Assembly (NCBI GenBank): GCA_910575435.1 | Contig: CAJTGI010000003.1 | Coordinates: 186,001 to 250,000 of the forward strand | Length of the DNA: 64,000 nucleotides | Direction of reading: 5' to 3' | DNA from: Clostridiaceae bacterium | GTDB taxonomy: Bacteria; Bacillota; Clostridia; Lachnospirales; Lachnospiraceae | Shown here: piece after piece, positions 52,661 to 61,662 of the stretch | Layout: the number at the start of each line of letters is the position of its first letter | Numbering within the stretch: the first letter of the stretch is position 1 | Program-made: the position numbers and the translations under genes | The notes under the pieces: generated by a model | Seen by the model: only the letters and a program-made list of their open reading frames with translations | Told to the model about the DNA's origin: nothing | The model's database searches: none

Positions 52661-52716
52661 TCAAATGATGAACAGCGGCGGCATGATGTGATATGCGGTC
52701 TTTTGTGAAATAGAAT

Positions 52717-52745
52717 TTGTATTTTTTCCCATAATATTATATAAT
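52717..52745 (+). promoter_or_regulatory. Probable promoter of the purF-like gene
   Basis: TTGTAT (52717-52722), a 17-nt spacer, then TATAAT (52740-52745). A leader of about 220 nt follows. Confidence 0.5.
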
Positions 52746-52973
52746 GCCTTTTGAGTTGTTGCTATTCCCGGTGATAGAAAAGATGCGCTGGGGATTGTAA
52801 CTTTTGGATTATTGTAAAAAAGCCAAGTGCAGGAGAATACATGGTGCTTGCAAATGAGTATTTTCTAAACTTGGCGAACCGCCGAAATGAAGCAATCCTG
52901 CTTTTTATGTATCCGATCGGATGGATTGCAAATGTAGGTGGCGATTGCACAAGGATACATCAGGAGGATTGTC
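52746..52973 (+). promoter_or_regulatory. Structured 5' leader of the purF-like gene
   Basis: The 313-bp gap between the GAF gene and the purF-like gene contains a promoter, then two clear stems. GCCAAGT (52822) pairs with ACTTGGC (52869-52875), with AGAATAC/GTATTTTCT inside. ATGTATCC (52907) pairs with GGATACAT (52953-52960), directly before the AGGAGG ribosome site. It does not match the purine, ZTP, PRPP or glycine riboswitch consensus by eye. The closeness to the ribosome site suggests translational control. Confidence 0.5.
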
Positions 52974-54386
52974 ATGGGAGGATTTTTTGGCGTTGTTTCA
53001 AAAGAAGATTGTTTATTTGATTTATTTTTTGGTACGGATTACCATTCTCATCTGGGAACTAGGCGGGGCGGCATGGCTGTCTACGGGGAGAAGGGTTTTG
53101 ACAGAGCGATTCACAATATAGAGAATTCGCCCTTCAGGACTAAGTTTGATAAAGATATGCAGGAGATGAAGGGGAATTATGGTATTGGCTGCATTTCGGA
53201 TTATGAGCCCCAGCCGTTGATTGTCCGATCCCATCACGGCACGTATGCCATCACTACGGTGAGCAAGATTAATAATGCCCAGGAGATTGTGGATAATATT
53301 TTTACCAACAACTATTCCCATTTCCTGGAGATGAGCGGGGGAGACATCAATCCTACGGAATTGGTGGCCGCCATCATTAATCAGAAAGAAAACATTATCG
53401 AGGGGATTCACTATGCCCTGGAGTTGGTGGAGGGCTCTCTGACCCTGATGCTTCTGACCCCTAAGGGGATTTATGCCGCTAGGGACAAATATGGCAGGAC
53501 GCCTATGGTGGTGGGGCATAAAGAAAATTCCTACTGCCTGTCTTTTGAGTCCTTTGCCTTTCAGAATCTGGGATACCGTCCGCTGAAGGAGCTGGGGCCG
53601 GGGGAGATTATCGTGGCGAATGAGGAGGGCATCAAGACATTGATGGCGCCGGGCAGCAAGATGAAAATCTGCACGTTCCTCTGGGTTTATTACGGCTACC
53701 CTTCCAGTTCCTACGAGGGAATCAGCGTGGAGCAGATGCGCTATAATTGCGGGGTCAATATGGCTAAGAGGGATCATGTGAAGCCTGATATCGTGGCCGG
53801 GGTGCCGGATTCGGGCACGGCCCACGCCATTGGCTATTCCAATGAATCGGGCATTCCTTTTTCAAGGCCTTTTATCAAGTATACGCCAACGTGGCCTAGG
53901 TCTTTCATGCCTACCATGCAGAGCAAGCGGAATATGATTGCCAAGATGAAGCTGATTGCGGTGCATGACCTGATTAAGGATAAGAGCCTGCTTCTGATTG
54001 ACGATTCCATCGTGCGGGGAACCCAGCTTCGAGAGACTACGGAGTTCCTGTACGAGAGCGGTGCCAAGGAAGTGCATATCAGGCCGGCGTGCCCGCCTCT
54101 CGTGTATGGATGCAAGTTCCTGAACTTTTCCCGCTCCACTTCGGAGATGGATTTGATTACCCGGAGGGTGATTGCCAAATTGGAGGGCACGGAAGAGGTG
54201 CCGGAGGAGGTGCTGCAGCAGTATACCGATCCGGAGTCCCCGAAATACGAGGAGATGATCGAGGGCATTCGGAAGGAATTGAATTTCACTTCCCTGCGGT
54301 ATAACCGCTTGGACGATATGCTGGATGCGGTGGGGATTCCCAAGGAAAATCTCTGCACTTACTGCTGGGACGGCAGGGACGTGTGA
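52974..54386 (+). CDS. purF: Amidophosphoribosyltransferase PurF-like protein lacking the N-terminal Cys
   Basis: A 470-aa homologue of glutamine-PRPP amidotransferase. The phosphoribosyltransferase part is intact: VAGVPDSGTAHAIGYS and the PRPP loop LLLIDDSIVRGTQLRE. Possible 4Fe-4S ligands are present (ICTFLWVYYG, PACPPLVYGC, NLCTYC). The glutaminase domain is recognisable, with THLGTRRGGMAVYG-like YHSHLGTRRGGMA. But the protein starts MGGFFGVV where active PurF needs MCGI: the N-terminal nucleophile Cys is Gly. AGGAGG 6 nt before ATG 52974 confirms the start. It may use ammonia, a partner glutaminase, or have another role. A true purF may exist elsewhere. Confidence 0.87.
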   Translation: MGGFFGVVSKEDCLFDLFFGTDYHSHLGTRRGGMAVYGEKGFDRAIHNIENSPFRTKFDKDMQEMKGNYGIGCISDYEPQPLIVRSHHGTYAITTVSKINNAQEIVDNIFTNNYSHFLEMSGGDINPTELVAAIINQKENIIEGIHYALELVEGSLTLMLLTPKGIYAARDKYGRTPMVVGHKENSYCLSFESFAFQNLGYRPLKELGPGEIIVANEEGIKTLMAPGSKMKICTFLWVYYGYPSSSYEGISVEQMRYNCGVNMAKRDHVKPDIVAGVPDSGTAHAIGYSNESGIPFSRPFIKYTPTWPRSFMPTMQSKRNMIAKMKLIAVHDLIKDKSLLLIDDSIVRGTQLRETTEFLYESGAKEVHIRPACPPLVYGCKFLNFSRSTSEMDLITRRVIAKLEGTEEVPEEVLQQYTDPESPKYEEMIEGIRKELNFTSLRYNRLDDMLDAVGIPKENLCTYCWDGRDV

Positions 54387-54399
54387 GAGGCAAGTGATT

Positions 54400-54600
54400 G
54401 TGCTGGCATGGTGGGCATGCGTGGAAGGGAAATAATCGTACCGGCGTAGACGGTATGTGTGGAAATGTGAAATGATTTTGCTGGCATGGACGGCATGTAT
54501 GAAAATGTGAAATGATTTTGCTGGCATGGACGGCATGTATGAAAATGTGAAATGATTTTGCTTAGCGTGGACAGCATGTATGGAAATGTGAAAGAATGGA
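54400..54600. repeat. 40-bp tandem repeat downstream of the purF-like gene
   Basis: Units of 40 bp start at 54441, 54481, 54521 and 54561, with a degenerate one from about 54400. The core is CTGGCATGGACGGCATGTAT then GAAAATGTG. The last codons of the gene and its stop (CTGGGACGGCAGGGACGTGT, 54365-54384) resemble the unit, so the array may derive from the gene's 3' end. It runs into the start of the MATE gene. Confidence 0.9.
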
Positions 54601-55963
54601 TGAGAAGGGCATGAATAGCAGAGAAATGAAGCGGGAGATATTGAAGACCCTGGTATTGTTATCTGTCCCTACCATGATAGAACAGATTTTATCTACCCTA
54701 TTTCAGTATGTGGACACGGCCATGGTGGGGAGGCTGGGGGAGCGGGCCACTGCCGCGGTGAGCGTGACTACCACGGTGACTTGGCTGGTGAACAGCGTGG
54801 CCTCTGCCTTGGGGGTGGCTGTGCTTGCTATGATTTCCAAGGCGGTGGGTGGCAGGAAATGCGGCCTGATTCGACAGATAGCGGGCCATGTGGTTCTGGT
54901 AGTGGTGGTGTGCGGCGCTGTGATGACTGCTGCATCGGTGGCACTCAGTCCCTGGATTCCCCGGTGGATGGGGGCGGAAAAGGATGTGCAGGGGGAGGCG
55001 TCCAGGTATTTTCTGATTATCAGCCTGCCCTTGCTGTTTCGTGCGGCCAGCACGATTTTCGGGGCGGCCATCCGGGCTACCCAGGATACGAAGACGCCCA
55101 TGTTTATCAGCATGGGCTGTAATTTTTCTAATGTTTTGCTGAATGCAATGCTAATCTACGGACTGCGTCTTGGAGTGACCGGGGCGGCTATCGGCTCGGC
55201 TGTTTCCTATACCCTGTCCGGGATCTTGATGTTTCGGGCCTTTTGCCGAAAAGATTCCCTGCGGTTTCCCTGGAGGGAGTTCCGGGTGGATGGCAGGATA
55301 CTGGGGGAGGGGATTTCCCTGAGCCTGCCCGTGCTGGGTACCAGCCTGGTCTCCTGCCTGGGTTATGTATTTTTTGCGGGCATGGTGTCAGGCATGGGGA
55401 CTTCTATCTTTGCCGCCCACTCCATCGCGGTGACGGCAGAGACGGTGTTCTATATTCCCGGCTATGGGCTGCGCACGGCTACTTCCACGCTGGTGGGGGC
55501 TTCTCTGGGGGAGGGGAATCGGGAGAAGTTTCAGTGCATCAGCCAGATTAGCGTGATTCTCACAGTGGCGATGATGTGCGTCAGCGGAGCGGTGCTGAAT
55601 ATTGCCGCCCTGCCCCTGATGCAGCTCTTTACCAATAGTGCCAAGGTTGCCGTGCTGGGGGCTTCCATGCTTCGCATGGTGGCGTTTTCCGAGCCGTTTT
55701 TCGGTCTGATGGTGGTGGTGGAGGGCATATTTTACGGCCTGGGGAGAACCAGGTATGCCTTTTTCGTGGAATCCTTTTCCATGTGGGGAATCCGCATCCT
55801 TGCTACCTTTGTCTGCGTGGAATTGTGCCATCTGGATCTGAGGGCGGTGTGGTTCTGCATGATTGGGGATAATATTTGCAAGGCGGTTTTATTTACCGTT
55901 CCTGTCCTGACCCGAAGTGGGCGGGAGCGGTTGTTTGACGGGGTGATGCGACCCCGCGCATAA
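54596..55963 (+). CDS. MATE-family efflux protein (first copy)
   Basis: A 455-aa membrane protein with 12 predicted segments, exporting drugs or metabolites in exchange for Na+ or H+. PTMIEQILSTLFQYVDTAMVGRLG is the classic MATE start. A second similar half begins near LSLPVLGTSLVSCLGYVFFAGMV. GMGTSIFAAHSIAVTAE and YGLRTATSTLVGASLGEG are family blocks. ATG 54596 lies at the end of the tandem repeat; ATG 54611 or 54626 are possible. It converges on the DUF1275 gene with 5 bp between stops. Confidence 0.9.
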   Translation: MDEKGMNSREMKREILKTLVLLSVPTMIEQILSTLFQYVDTAMVGRLGERATAAVSVTTTVTWLVNSVASALGVAVLAMISKAVGGRKCGLIRQIAGHVVLVVVVCGAVMTAASVALSPWIPRWMGAEKDVQGEASRYFLIISLPLLFRAASTIFGAAIRATQDTKTPMFISMGCNFSNVLLNAMLIYGLRLGVTGAAIGSAVSYTLSGILMFRAFCRKDSLRFPWREFRVDGRILGEGISLSLPVLGTSLVSCLGYVFFAGMVSGMGTSIFAAHSIAVTAETVFYIPGYGLRTATSTLVGASLGEGNREKFQCISQISVILTVAMMCVSGAVLNIAALPLMQLFTNSAKVAVLGASMLRMVAFSEPFFGLMVVVEGIFYGLGRTRYAFFVESFSMWGIRILATFVCVELCHLDLRAVWFCMIGDNICKAVLFTVPVLTRSGRERLFDGVMRPRA

Positions 55964-55977
55964 AGAGCTTATGCGGC
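55957..55977. terminator. Hairpin made by two convergent gene ends
   Basis: CGCATAA (55957-55963) pairs with TTATGCG (55969-55975) around AGAGC, followed by CCTTTTG. Each arm contains the stop codon of one of the two convergent genes. Confidence 0.6.
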
Positions 55978-56655
55978 CTTTTGTCTGAGAGAGGTCAGTT
56001 TTTTGCGCAATTTGGTATTCTCTGTCAGAATGAGAAAGAGGGAAAGACCCAGGGGCAGCAGGCCCGCGAGAGAACCCGCAGTGCCAAGGCTCTTGCAGGC
56101 AAAGTAGGAGATGGCTACCCCGATGTGGAAAAATAACAGGGTGCCTCCGTAGAAACTGGTCTTATGCAGATGATTCCTGTCCCTGTCGCAGAAATATTCT
56201 GTCAGGGACGTGGTGAATTGTCTTAAATTGTTGGTGGAAAATATGCTGGAAGCGATGTAGCCGTCCGCTCCCTTGAAGGTGTTCCACTGGAATGCCAGGG
56301 CGAAGAATATGGGATATAAGGCGATGAAATCCTCCAAGGTGCGGGGGAGGATTGCCAGTACGATCAGGCAAAGGGCATCAATCGTTATGCTGCAGAGGCG
56401 AAGGTTCCATCTGGTGTATTTGGGAATCAGGACGGTGAGGGAGAGCCCCAGCATGTAGAGCAGCAGGGAGCCTATGTGGAGAACTGCCTGAAAGGGATTT
56501 CTTCCTAAGATGGAGATGGCCAGGGAGATTAAGTTGGAAGTCTGGGCATTGGCCAGCAGGTCCTGGTGGCTTAAGATGGCGAAACCGCCGAGGAAACCGC
56601 CTACGGATGCCATGCCGTAATGGATGCTCCGCTGTTTTTTGTTTTTCTTTATCAT
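55969..56655 (-). CDS. DUF1275 (YoaK-like) membrane protein
   Basis: A 228-aa protein with six or so membrane segments. GMASVGGFLGGFAILSHQDLLANAQTSNLI is the typical DUF1275 start, where GGFxG ... TGN-like blocks lead into helix 2. FQWNTFKGADGYIASSIFSTNNLRQF is the other conserved region. Function is unknown for the family; transport is often guessed. ATG 56655 is used; the ribosome site GGGAG is about 13 nt upstream, so translation may be modest. Confidence 0.85.
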   Translation of the reverse strand: MIKKNKKQRSIHYGMASVGGFLGGFAILSHQDLLANAQTSNLISLAISILGRNPFQAVLHIGSLLLYMLGLSLTVLIPKYTRWNLRLCSITIDALCLIVLAILPRTLEDFIALYPIFFALAFQWNTFKGADGYIASSIFSTNNLRQFTTSLTEYFCDRDRNHLHKTSFYGGTLLFFHIGVAISYFACKSLGTAGSLAGLLPLGLSLFLILTENTKLRKKLTSLRQKAA

Positions 56656-57309
56656 GATGTGGTCATCTCCCTTTTCTATCTTTAAATATATTTGCTTGCT
56701 GATAGCAAATGCCATATTTTTTTGGTTTCTCACCCTTTTTAATTTTATGCCATCTGACAGAAAGCGCAAGGGAAAAATAGGGATTTCGCAAAGTTTGTTA
56801 CTTCTGTCAAAAAAGAGATATTTTTTCTTTTCTTTTCGTGGAAATTTGTTGCTGAAAGTGTTTGTTGAATCAAAATATGCTGTATAAGACAATATATGTT
56901 GTATATCCTCGTTGACAAATTAAGACTGCATATTAATATAAAAATATATCATTGAAATATATGATGCTAGTTTGTAGAATTGCACAGCAATGAAGCAATT
57001 CGTAGCATCAGTTAGAGGCAAAATACCTTTAGACTCCAATATCATTATATTGAGGTATATATCATATTGTGTGCAGTGTTCTTTTATGATGCAATAGATA
57101 TCAGATGATAGGATAAATATAGCAAAAAATAGATTAGCGGCCAAAAGAGTATGTAGTAAAGAGATTGAGACGGATAAAATTTTGATTTCTTGCTCTGGGA
57201 TGTTCTGTATAGATATTTGGTTTGAACATATTTATAGGTTCTTAATATTTTAGATTGATAGAAATAGATTTGTTCAATAATGAAACTGAGAAAGGAAAAG
57301 GTGATTAAG
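56656..57309. other. AT-rich non-coding region upstream of the subtilase gene
   Basis: About 650 bp with no convincing gene. TTGACA at 56912 with a weak TAATAT 16 nt further could be a promoter. Just after it, GATGCTA (56963) pairs with TAGCATC (57003-57009), enclosing GAATTGC/GCAATTC: a strong 47-nt hairpin. This could be a small RNA or leader. AAAAGG before ATG 57310 is the subtilase ribosome site. Confidence 0.5.
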
Positions 57310-59667
57310 ATGGAAAAAAGAAAAGAAGGGAGACTGAGAAAATACTTTCTATTAATCCTCCTCGCAACGAGCATGCTATTGGTACAGGGAAGCGTAACCA
57401 TGGCAAAGGGACAGAATGGAAGCGGAAGCAAGAGAAATGTGAAGGCACAGTTTCGCAAGGATGCGGGAGAAGTGAGCAAAAGTGATAAAGGAAAGCCAAA
57501 ATATGTTGTCTATCAAAAGCATGGCAAAGATGCCGGAAAAGCGAAAGAGAAGTATCGGAATAAGTTCCAGAAGGACAATGAGAACGTGGCGAAATATGGG
57601 AGGAAGCATTTTACGCTGGCGGGCGTGACGTCTCAGGAATTGGAGGAAATGGACAAAGACCCAGATATCATTATTGAAAAGGATTATCTGCTGGAGGGAA
57701 GCGATTCGGACCAGGCATGGCAGGACGGGGTAGATGCCGTGGCACAGGATGCCTGGGATGTGAAAGCGGTTGGAGCAGAGGGGGCCGATGTGAAGGTGGA
57801 TAAAAAGGTGAAGGTTGCCGTACTTGATTCTGGCTTGGATAAGTTTGCAGAACTGGCAGTGGACGGCTGCGTGAATTTTGTCAATCCAGAGACAGAGGAT
57901 ATGGGGGTTGACACCACGGGGCACGGTACCGCCGTGCAGAATATCATCATGTCCGGGGATGATTCCGTGGCCACGGAAAGCGTGGCGGGGAAGAAGTGCG
58001 GAATCTCCATGTATTCTGTGAAGGTGCTGGATGAAAAGAACCAGGCCCCGGTCAGCCGGATTGCGGCGGCAATCCAGTGGTGCATGGACAACGAGATGGA
58101 TATCATTCACATGAGTTTTGGCACGCTGGTGCCTTCCCGAGTTCTGGGCCAGGCGGTAAAGGACGCCGCAGACAGGGGGATTCTCATGATAGCGGCGGCG
58201 GGCAATGGCGGGGAAGCCGGGGAAAGCACGGTGGAATATCCCGCTGCATTTCCGGAAGTGATCGGCGTTGGCTCCGTAAATCAGGAAATGGAAGTCAGCG
58301 AATTCAGTTCCAGAGGAGAGGAAATAGAATTGGTAGCACCGGGGGAGAACGTGCCGGTATCCGTCCCCTGGGGGTTTTACGGGGTGAACAGCGGGACCAG
58401 CTTCGCGGCACCCCATGTGACGGCCATAGCGGGAATGCTGTGGGCCGAGGATTCTACCAAAAGCGCAGAGGATATCCGGAGCCTGTTAAGAGCCAGCGCA
58501 AATGGCAGATGGGAAGAGAGGGAAGGCGGGAGCGGCCTGGTGGATTATGATTATGCGAGGGAATTGGCACCGGGTTATGAGCGTGACGAAGAAGAGAAAA
58601 TATCTGACACGAATGAGAAGGAATTGGAGACGTATGATGTGCCGGAGGTGGTGCAGGCGAGATGGTTTGGAAATCCGATTAAAGAAAATCCGACTATTTC
58701 ATACAGGCATAGACATTTGATTTCTGACGCTAATGATTTAGGTGGATTTGCCAAACCATTTACTGGAGATGAGTTAAATATTTTATATGTAACCGTGGCA
58801 ATGGCAGATGATACTGTAAATATAAATGATGAATACAGCAAAGCACTCGCAACATGTCGAGTGATGCACGCAGGAAGATATTACGACAAATCAACAGGAA
58901 ATAATTATGTAAACTATGTGGCTGCTGGAAGATGTCTATATAACTGCGCTTATATGATGTGGACTTCTAATTATAATAAAGATCAGTTAAAGGCATACAC
59001 GGACAAATGGTATAACAGCAATGTGCAGTCGGCAACGGCAAAGAATGATGCAAAACGAGATCTGCGGCATATAATCAATGCGGCCTATGACCATGATATT
59101 GCAAAAATGGGGAGCAAAGTAGAAATTAACAGAAGACGACAGTTGCAGTTTTTGGGATTCGCCATTCATGCTGTCACGGATGCATTCGCTCACCAGTATG
59201 TGATAAATCCCAAGGATGCGGAAGCTATTAGAGCGAATACGAAAGTAAAACTGTATCAAGGCATGAAAGTGAATACGAATATTCATTATGAGTCATTAAT
59301 GCCAGGGTTTGTGATGTCTGGCAGCGTCAACACCAAGGACTTGGAACTCTATGCATGGACTGAGCATATGGCGTCATGCCACAAGTATTATGCAGATAAT
59401 GTGTCTTATGAAGAGGGGAGATTTAAAAATGCCTCCCAAGATGCCGTCTATCGTTTGATGACATTGTTCCAGACGAAAAACCAGTTTGATCCCCGGGCAT
59501 TTATCAATGATGACTATAAGGGCGAGGCATCAGGGCAATATCGGATTCCTGTCTGGAATCTGTATGAGAATGTAAAGTCTGCGGGATATGTGCCAGAGGA
59601 CTGGCTCAAAAATACAACGGATCCAAATATGATGAAGAAAATATGGAATAATTTGTCTTTCTGGTAG
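57310..59667 (+). CDS. Secreted subtilisin-like protease fused to a phospholipase-C-like domain
   Basis: A 785-aa exported protein. A signal peptide (1-32) and a propeptide-like part (to about 130) precede an S8 peptidase: Asp173 (VAVLDSGLD), His205 (TTGHGTAV), Asn299 (AAAGNGG) and Ser364 (NSGTSFAAPH), all present. After an acidic linker (425-445), residues 450-785 form a helical domain with FLGFAIHAVTDAFAHQY (His620, Asp624, His628). This resembles the HxxxDxxAH metal motif of zinc-dependent phospholipase C and related enzymes. The second domain is more AT-rich in codon use than the first. Its substrate is unknown. ATG 57310 gives a clean signal peptide. Confidence 0.85.
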   Translation: MEKRKEGRLRKYFLLILLATSMLLVQGSVTMAKGQNGSGSKRNVKAQFRKDAGEVSKSDKGKPKYVVYQKHGKDAGKAKEKYRNKFQKDNENVAKYGRKHFTLAGVTSQELEEMDKDPDIIIEKDYLLEGSDSDQAWQDGVDAVAQDAWDVKAVGAEGADVKVDKKVKVAVLDSGLDKFAELAVDGCVNFVNPETEDMGVDTTGHGTAVQNIIMSGDDSVATESVAGKKCGISMYSVKVLDEKNQAPVSRIAAAIQWCMDNEMDIIHMSFGTLVPSRVLGQAVKDAADRGILMIAAAGNGGEAGESTVEYPAAFPEVIGVGSVNQEMEVSEFSSRGEEIELVAPGENVPVSVPWGFYGVNSGTSFAAPHVTAIAGMLWAEDSTKSAEDIRSLLRASANGRWEEREGGSGLVDYDYARELAPGYERDEEEKISDTNEKELETYDVPEVVQARWFGNPIKENPTISYRHRHLISDANDLGGFAKPFTGDELNILYVTVAMADDTVNINDEYSKALATCRVMHAGRYYDKSTGNNYVNYVAAGRCLYNCAYMMWTSNYNKDQLKAYTDKWYNSNVQSATAKNDAKRDLRHIINAAYDHDIAKMGSKVEINRRRQLQFLGFAIHAVTDAFAHQYVINPKDAEAIRANTKVKLYQGMKVNTNIHYESLMPGFVMSGSVNTKDLELYAWTEHMASCHKYYADNVSYEEGRFKNASQDAVYRLMTLFQTKNQFDPRAFINDDYKGEASGQYRIPVWNLYENVKSAGYVPEDWLKNTTDPNMMKKIWNNLSFW

Positions 59668-59748
59668 GAACAAGCACATGGAGAGATCAATGGTCGCAAA
59701 TGGCAATTATGAATATATCATGTGATATGATTGAATGGAGGGATGACA

Positions 59749-61560
59749 ATGGAGAGATGGAAACAGATTATGTTGACAGGGATGGCAGCACTTGGCATAT
59801 GTTTGGTCGGGGGGATGCAGGCAGAGGCAGCGGTTCCGATGGACGAGGTAAATTTTCCCGACCCTGCGGTTCGGGCATATGTGAAAGTTTATGACCAGAA
59901 CCACGACGGCGTGCTGTCGGATGAGGAATTGAAGGTTCCGACCCAATTTGGGGCGTTTGCAGAAATGCCTATAGAGTATATATTTGATGCGGAACCGGGT
60001 ACGATAGTGGATTTTAAGGGTATGGAAAACTTTCCTAACATCAAAGAGCTAAATTTGCTGGGGTTAGGTTACTATAAAGAAAATCCGCTGAGTTTAGGAC
60101 GCAATAAAGGAAAGTGGAATTATGGGGGCAGCGACCTTTTGCAGTGCTTTCCCTATGCAGAGAAGATTTCTTTATCAGGTAATGATTTTGAACAAGGGGT
60201 TGTGGGGCAGGTTACCCTTTCAGGCACATCGGATTGCCTAAAAGAGGTAAGGATTGGCGGTGACGACTATTCTCATGATTTGAAAGTAATGTGGAATGTG
60301 AAGGCCAAGAATCTCAAACTTGTGGAAATTCGCGTACACGAATTAGATGGCATGATAAATAGCGGGGGAGAACTGTCTTCGCTGGAATCGCTGATCCTGA
60401 TATGCCGAAAGATGCAACATTGCAATCTGGCTTTTGCTAAGATGCCTTCGCTAAAGAACTTAACACTATCTGGCTATACGTATCTTTCCCAGAAAGATTG
60501 GAGGGACAATGGCGTATTCCCAGAAGAACTGTCAAAGACGAAGTTGGAGACGCTTTATTATAATGCAGATACACAGGACTATGGCTTCCTGTCAGGGCTG
60601 AAGTATCTGAAAAGCCTTACGATATCCGGCCATCTCTCGGACAAGAACTTCAATCTATCGAATAGGAACTTTTCCCTAAAAGGATTATCTTCTCTGGAAC
60701 AGTTAGATTTGGAAGCCGCTCGATATAGCGAACTGGATTTGAATCCGGTGAAAAAGACATTGAAGGTTCTTTACGTGGGTTCTGAATATTCATTGAATTA
60801 TGAAGGAATCTACGGCGTTACCAGCAATATAGCATTGAAACGCTTGGATATTTCGCAGATGGAGCGTTTGGAGGAACTGTATGGATGTCATACAGGTATT
60901 GAAAAACTGGTTACCAGGGATGCATCGGGCAAATCCGCACTGAAAAAGTTGCGCAAAGTTCTCCTGTGGAATACTAAGGCGAAATCCATTCGTCTGGAGG
61001 ATATGCCAGCATTGGAAGAGCTGGAACTCAGCGGGGATTATTCCAAACTCAACTTTACGAAATGCAAGAAATTGCATACCATACGGCTTAAGAGTAATAA
61101 ACTGAAAGCACTTGACTTGAGAAAAAATACCATGCTCAAGAGTTTGGATATCAGGGGGGCGAAAAAAGTTAAGAAACTGAATCTGAGCAAAAATAAGATA
61201 TTAAAATCCGCAATGATTCAAAACATGCCCATTTCCGAGTTGAATTTGAGCAAAAATACCTTTTTGTACGGCCTGAACTTCAACGCAACATCTAAGATCA
61301 AGATGAAAAGGCTGACCCTGCCGTCCTTGAGAGAACCAAAAATAAACATGACAAATCACCGCAAGAAGTACAGGGTAGACGTGCTGGACTTATCTCGCCT
61401 CAAGAAGATGGACACGAAGATCCGGGGGAAGTATCTGCATGCATTTCAGTTCAAAAATGGATATAAGAAAGTGATTATCAGCAAGAAGTTGAAGAAGTCT
61501 CACAGGAACTGGTTTAAGAAGAAGGCGAAGAAGGTGAAGGCAAAAGTGATTGTGAGGTAG
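59749..61560 (+). CDS. Secreted leucine-rich-repeat protein
   Basis: A 603-aa protein with a signal peptide (ending near AEA), then an EF-hand/dockerin-like loop YDQNHDGVLSDEEL around residues 48-61, then irregular leucine-rich repeats of 20-24 residues (LKELNLLGLG-like, LETLYYNAD, LKSLTISGH, LEQLDLEAA, LKRLDISQM, LEELELSGD, LKALDLRKN, LKSLDIRGA). The last 70 residues are very basic (SKKLKKSHRNWFKKKAKK). No LPXTG or membrane anchor is seen. Likely a cell-surface binding protein held by charge. GGAGGG 6 nt before ATG 59749 sets the start. Confidence 0.87.
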   Translation: MERWKQIMLTGMAALGICLVGGMQAEAAVPMDEVNFPDPAVRAYVKVYDQNHDGVLSDEELKVPTQFGAFAEMPIEYIFDAEPGTIVDFKGMENFPNIKELNLLGLGYYKENPLSLGRNKGKWNYGGSDLLQCFPYAEKISLSGNDFEQGVVGQVTLSGTSDCLKEVRIGGDDYSHDLKVMWNVKAKNLKLVEIRVHELDGMINSGGELSSLESLILICRKMQHCNLAFAKMPSLKNLTLSGYTYLSQKDWRDNGVFPEELSKTKLETLYYNADTQDYGFLSGLKYLKSLTISGHLSDKNFNLSNRNFSLKGLSSLEQLDLEAARYSELDLNPVKKTLKVLYVGSEYSLNYEGIYGVTSNIALKRLDISQMERLEELYGCHTGIEKLVTRDASGKSALKKLRKVLLWNTKAKSIRLEDMPALEELELSGDYSKLNFTKCKKLHTIRLKSNKLKALDLRKNTMLKSLDIRGAKKVKKLNLSKNKILKSAMIQNMPISELNLSKNTFLYGLNFNATSKIKMKRLTLPSLREPKINMTNHRKKYRVDVLDLSRLKKMDTKIRGKYLHAFQFKNGYKKVIISKKLKKSHRNWFKKKAKKVKAKVIVR

Positions 61561-61627
61561 TTGTTGGTCATAGAGCAAACAGTGACCATGAGTTTCAGGA
61601 ATTGCTGGCATTCTGACAACGAGTTGC

Positions 61628-61656
61628 TTACACTGAGAGTGAAAATATGGTATAAA
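61628..61656 (+). promoter_or_regulatory. Promoter of the second MATE gene
   Basis: TTACAC (61628-61633), a 17-nt spacer, then TATAAA (61651-61656). Transcription would begin near 61663, leaving a leader of about 260 nt. Confidence 0.6.
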
Positions 61657-61662
61657 TAATGA

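Noticed and set aside
52746-52973. Known purine, ZTP, PRPP or glycine riboswitch
   Set aside because: A CCGAA ... GCAA stretch recalled the glycine aptamer, but the flanking stems and the second conserved strand are missing.
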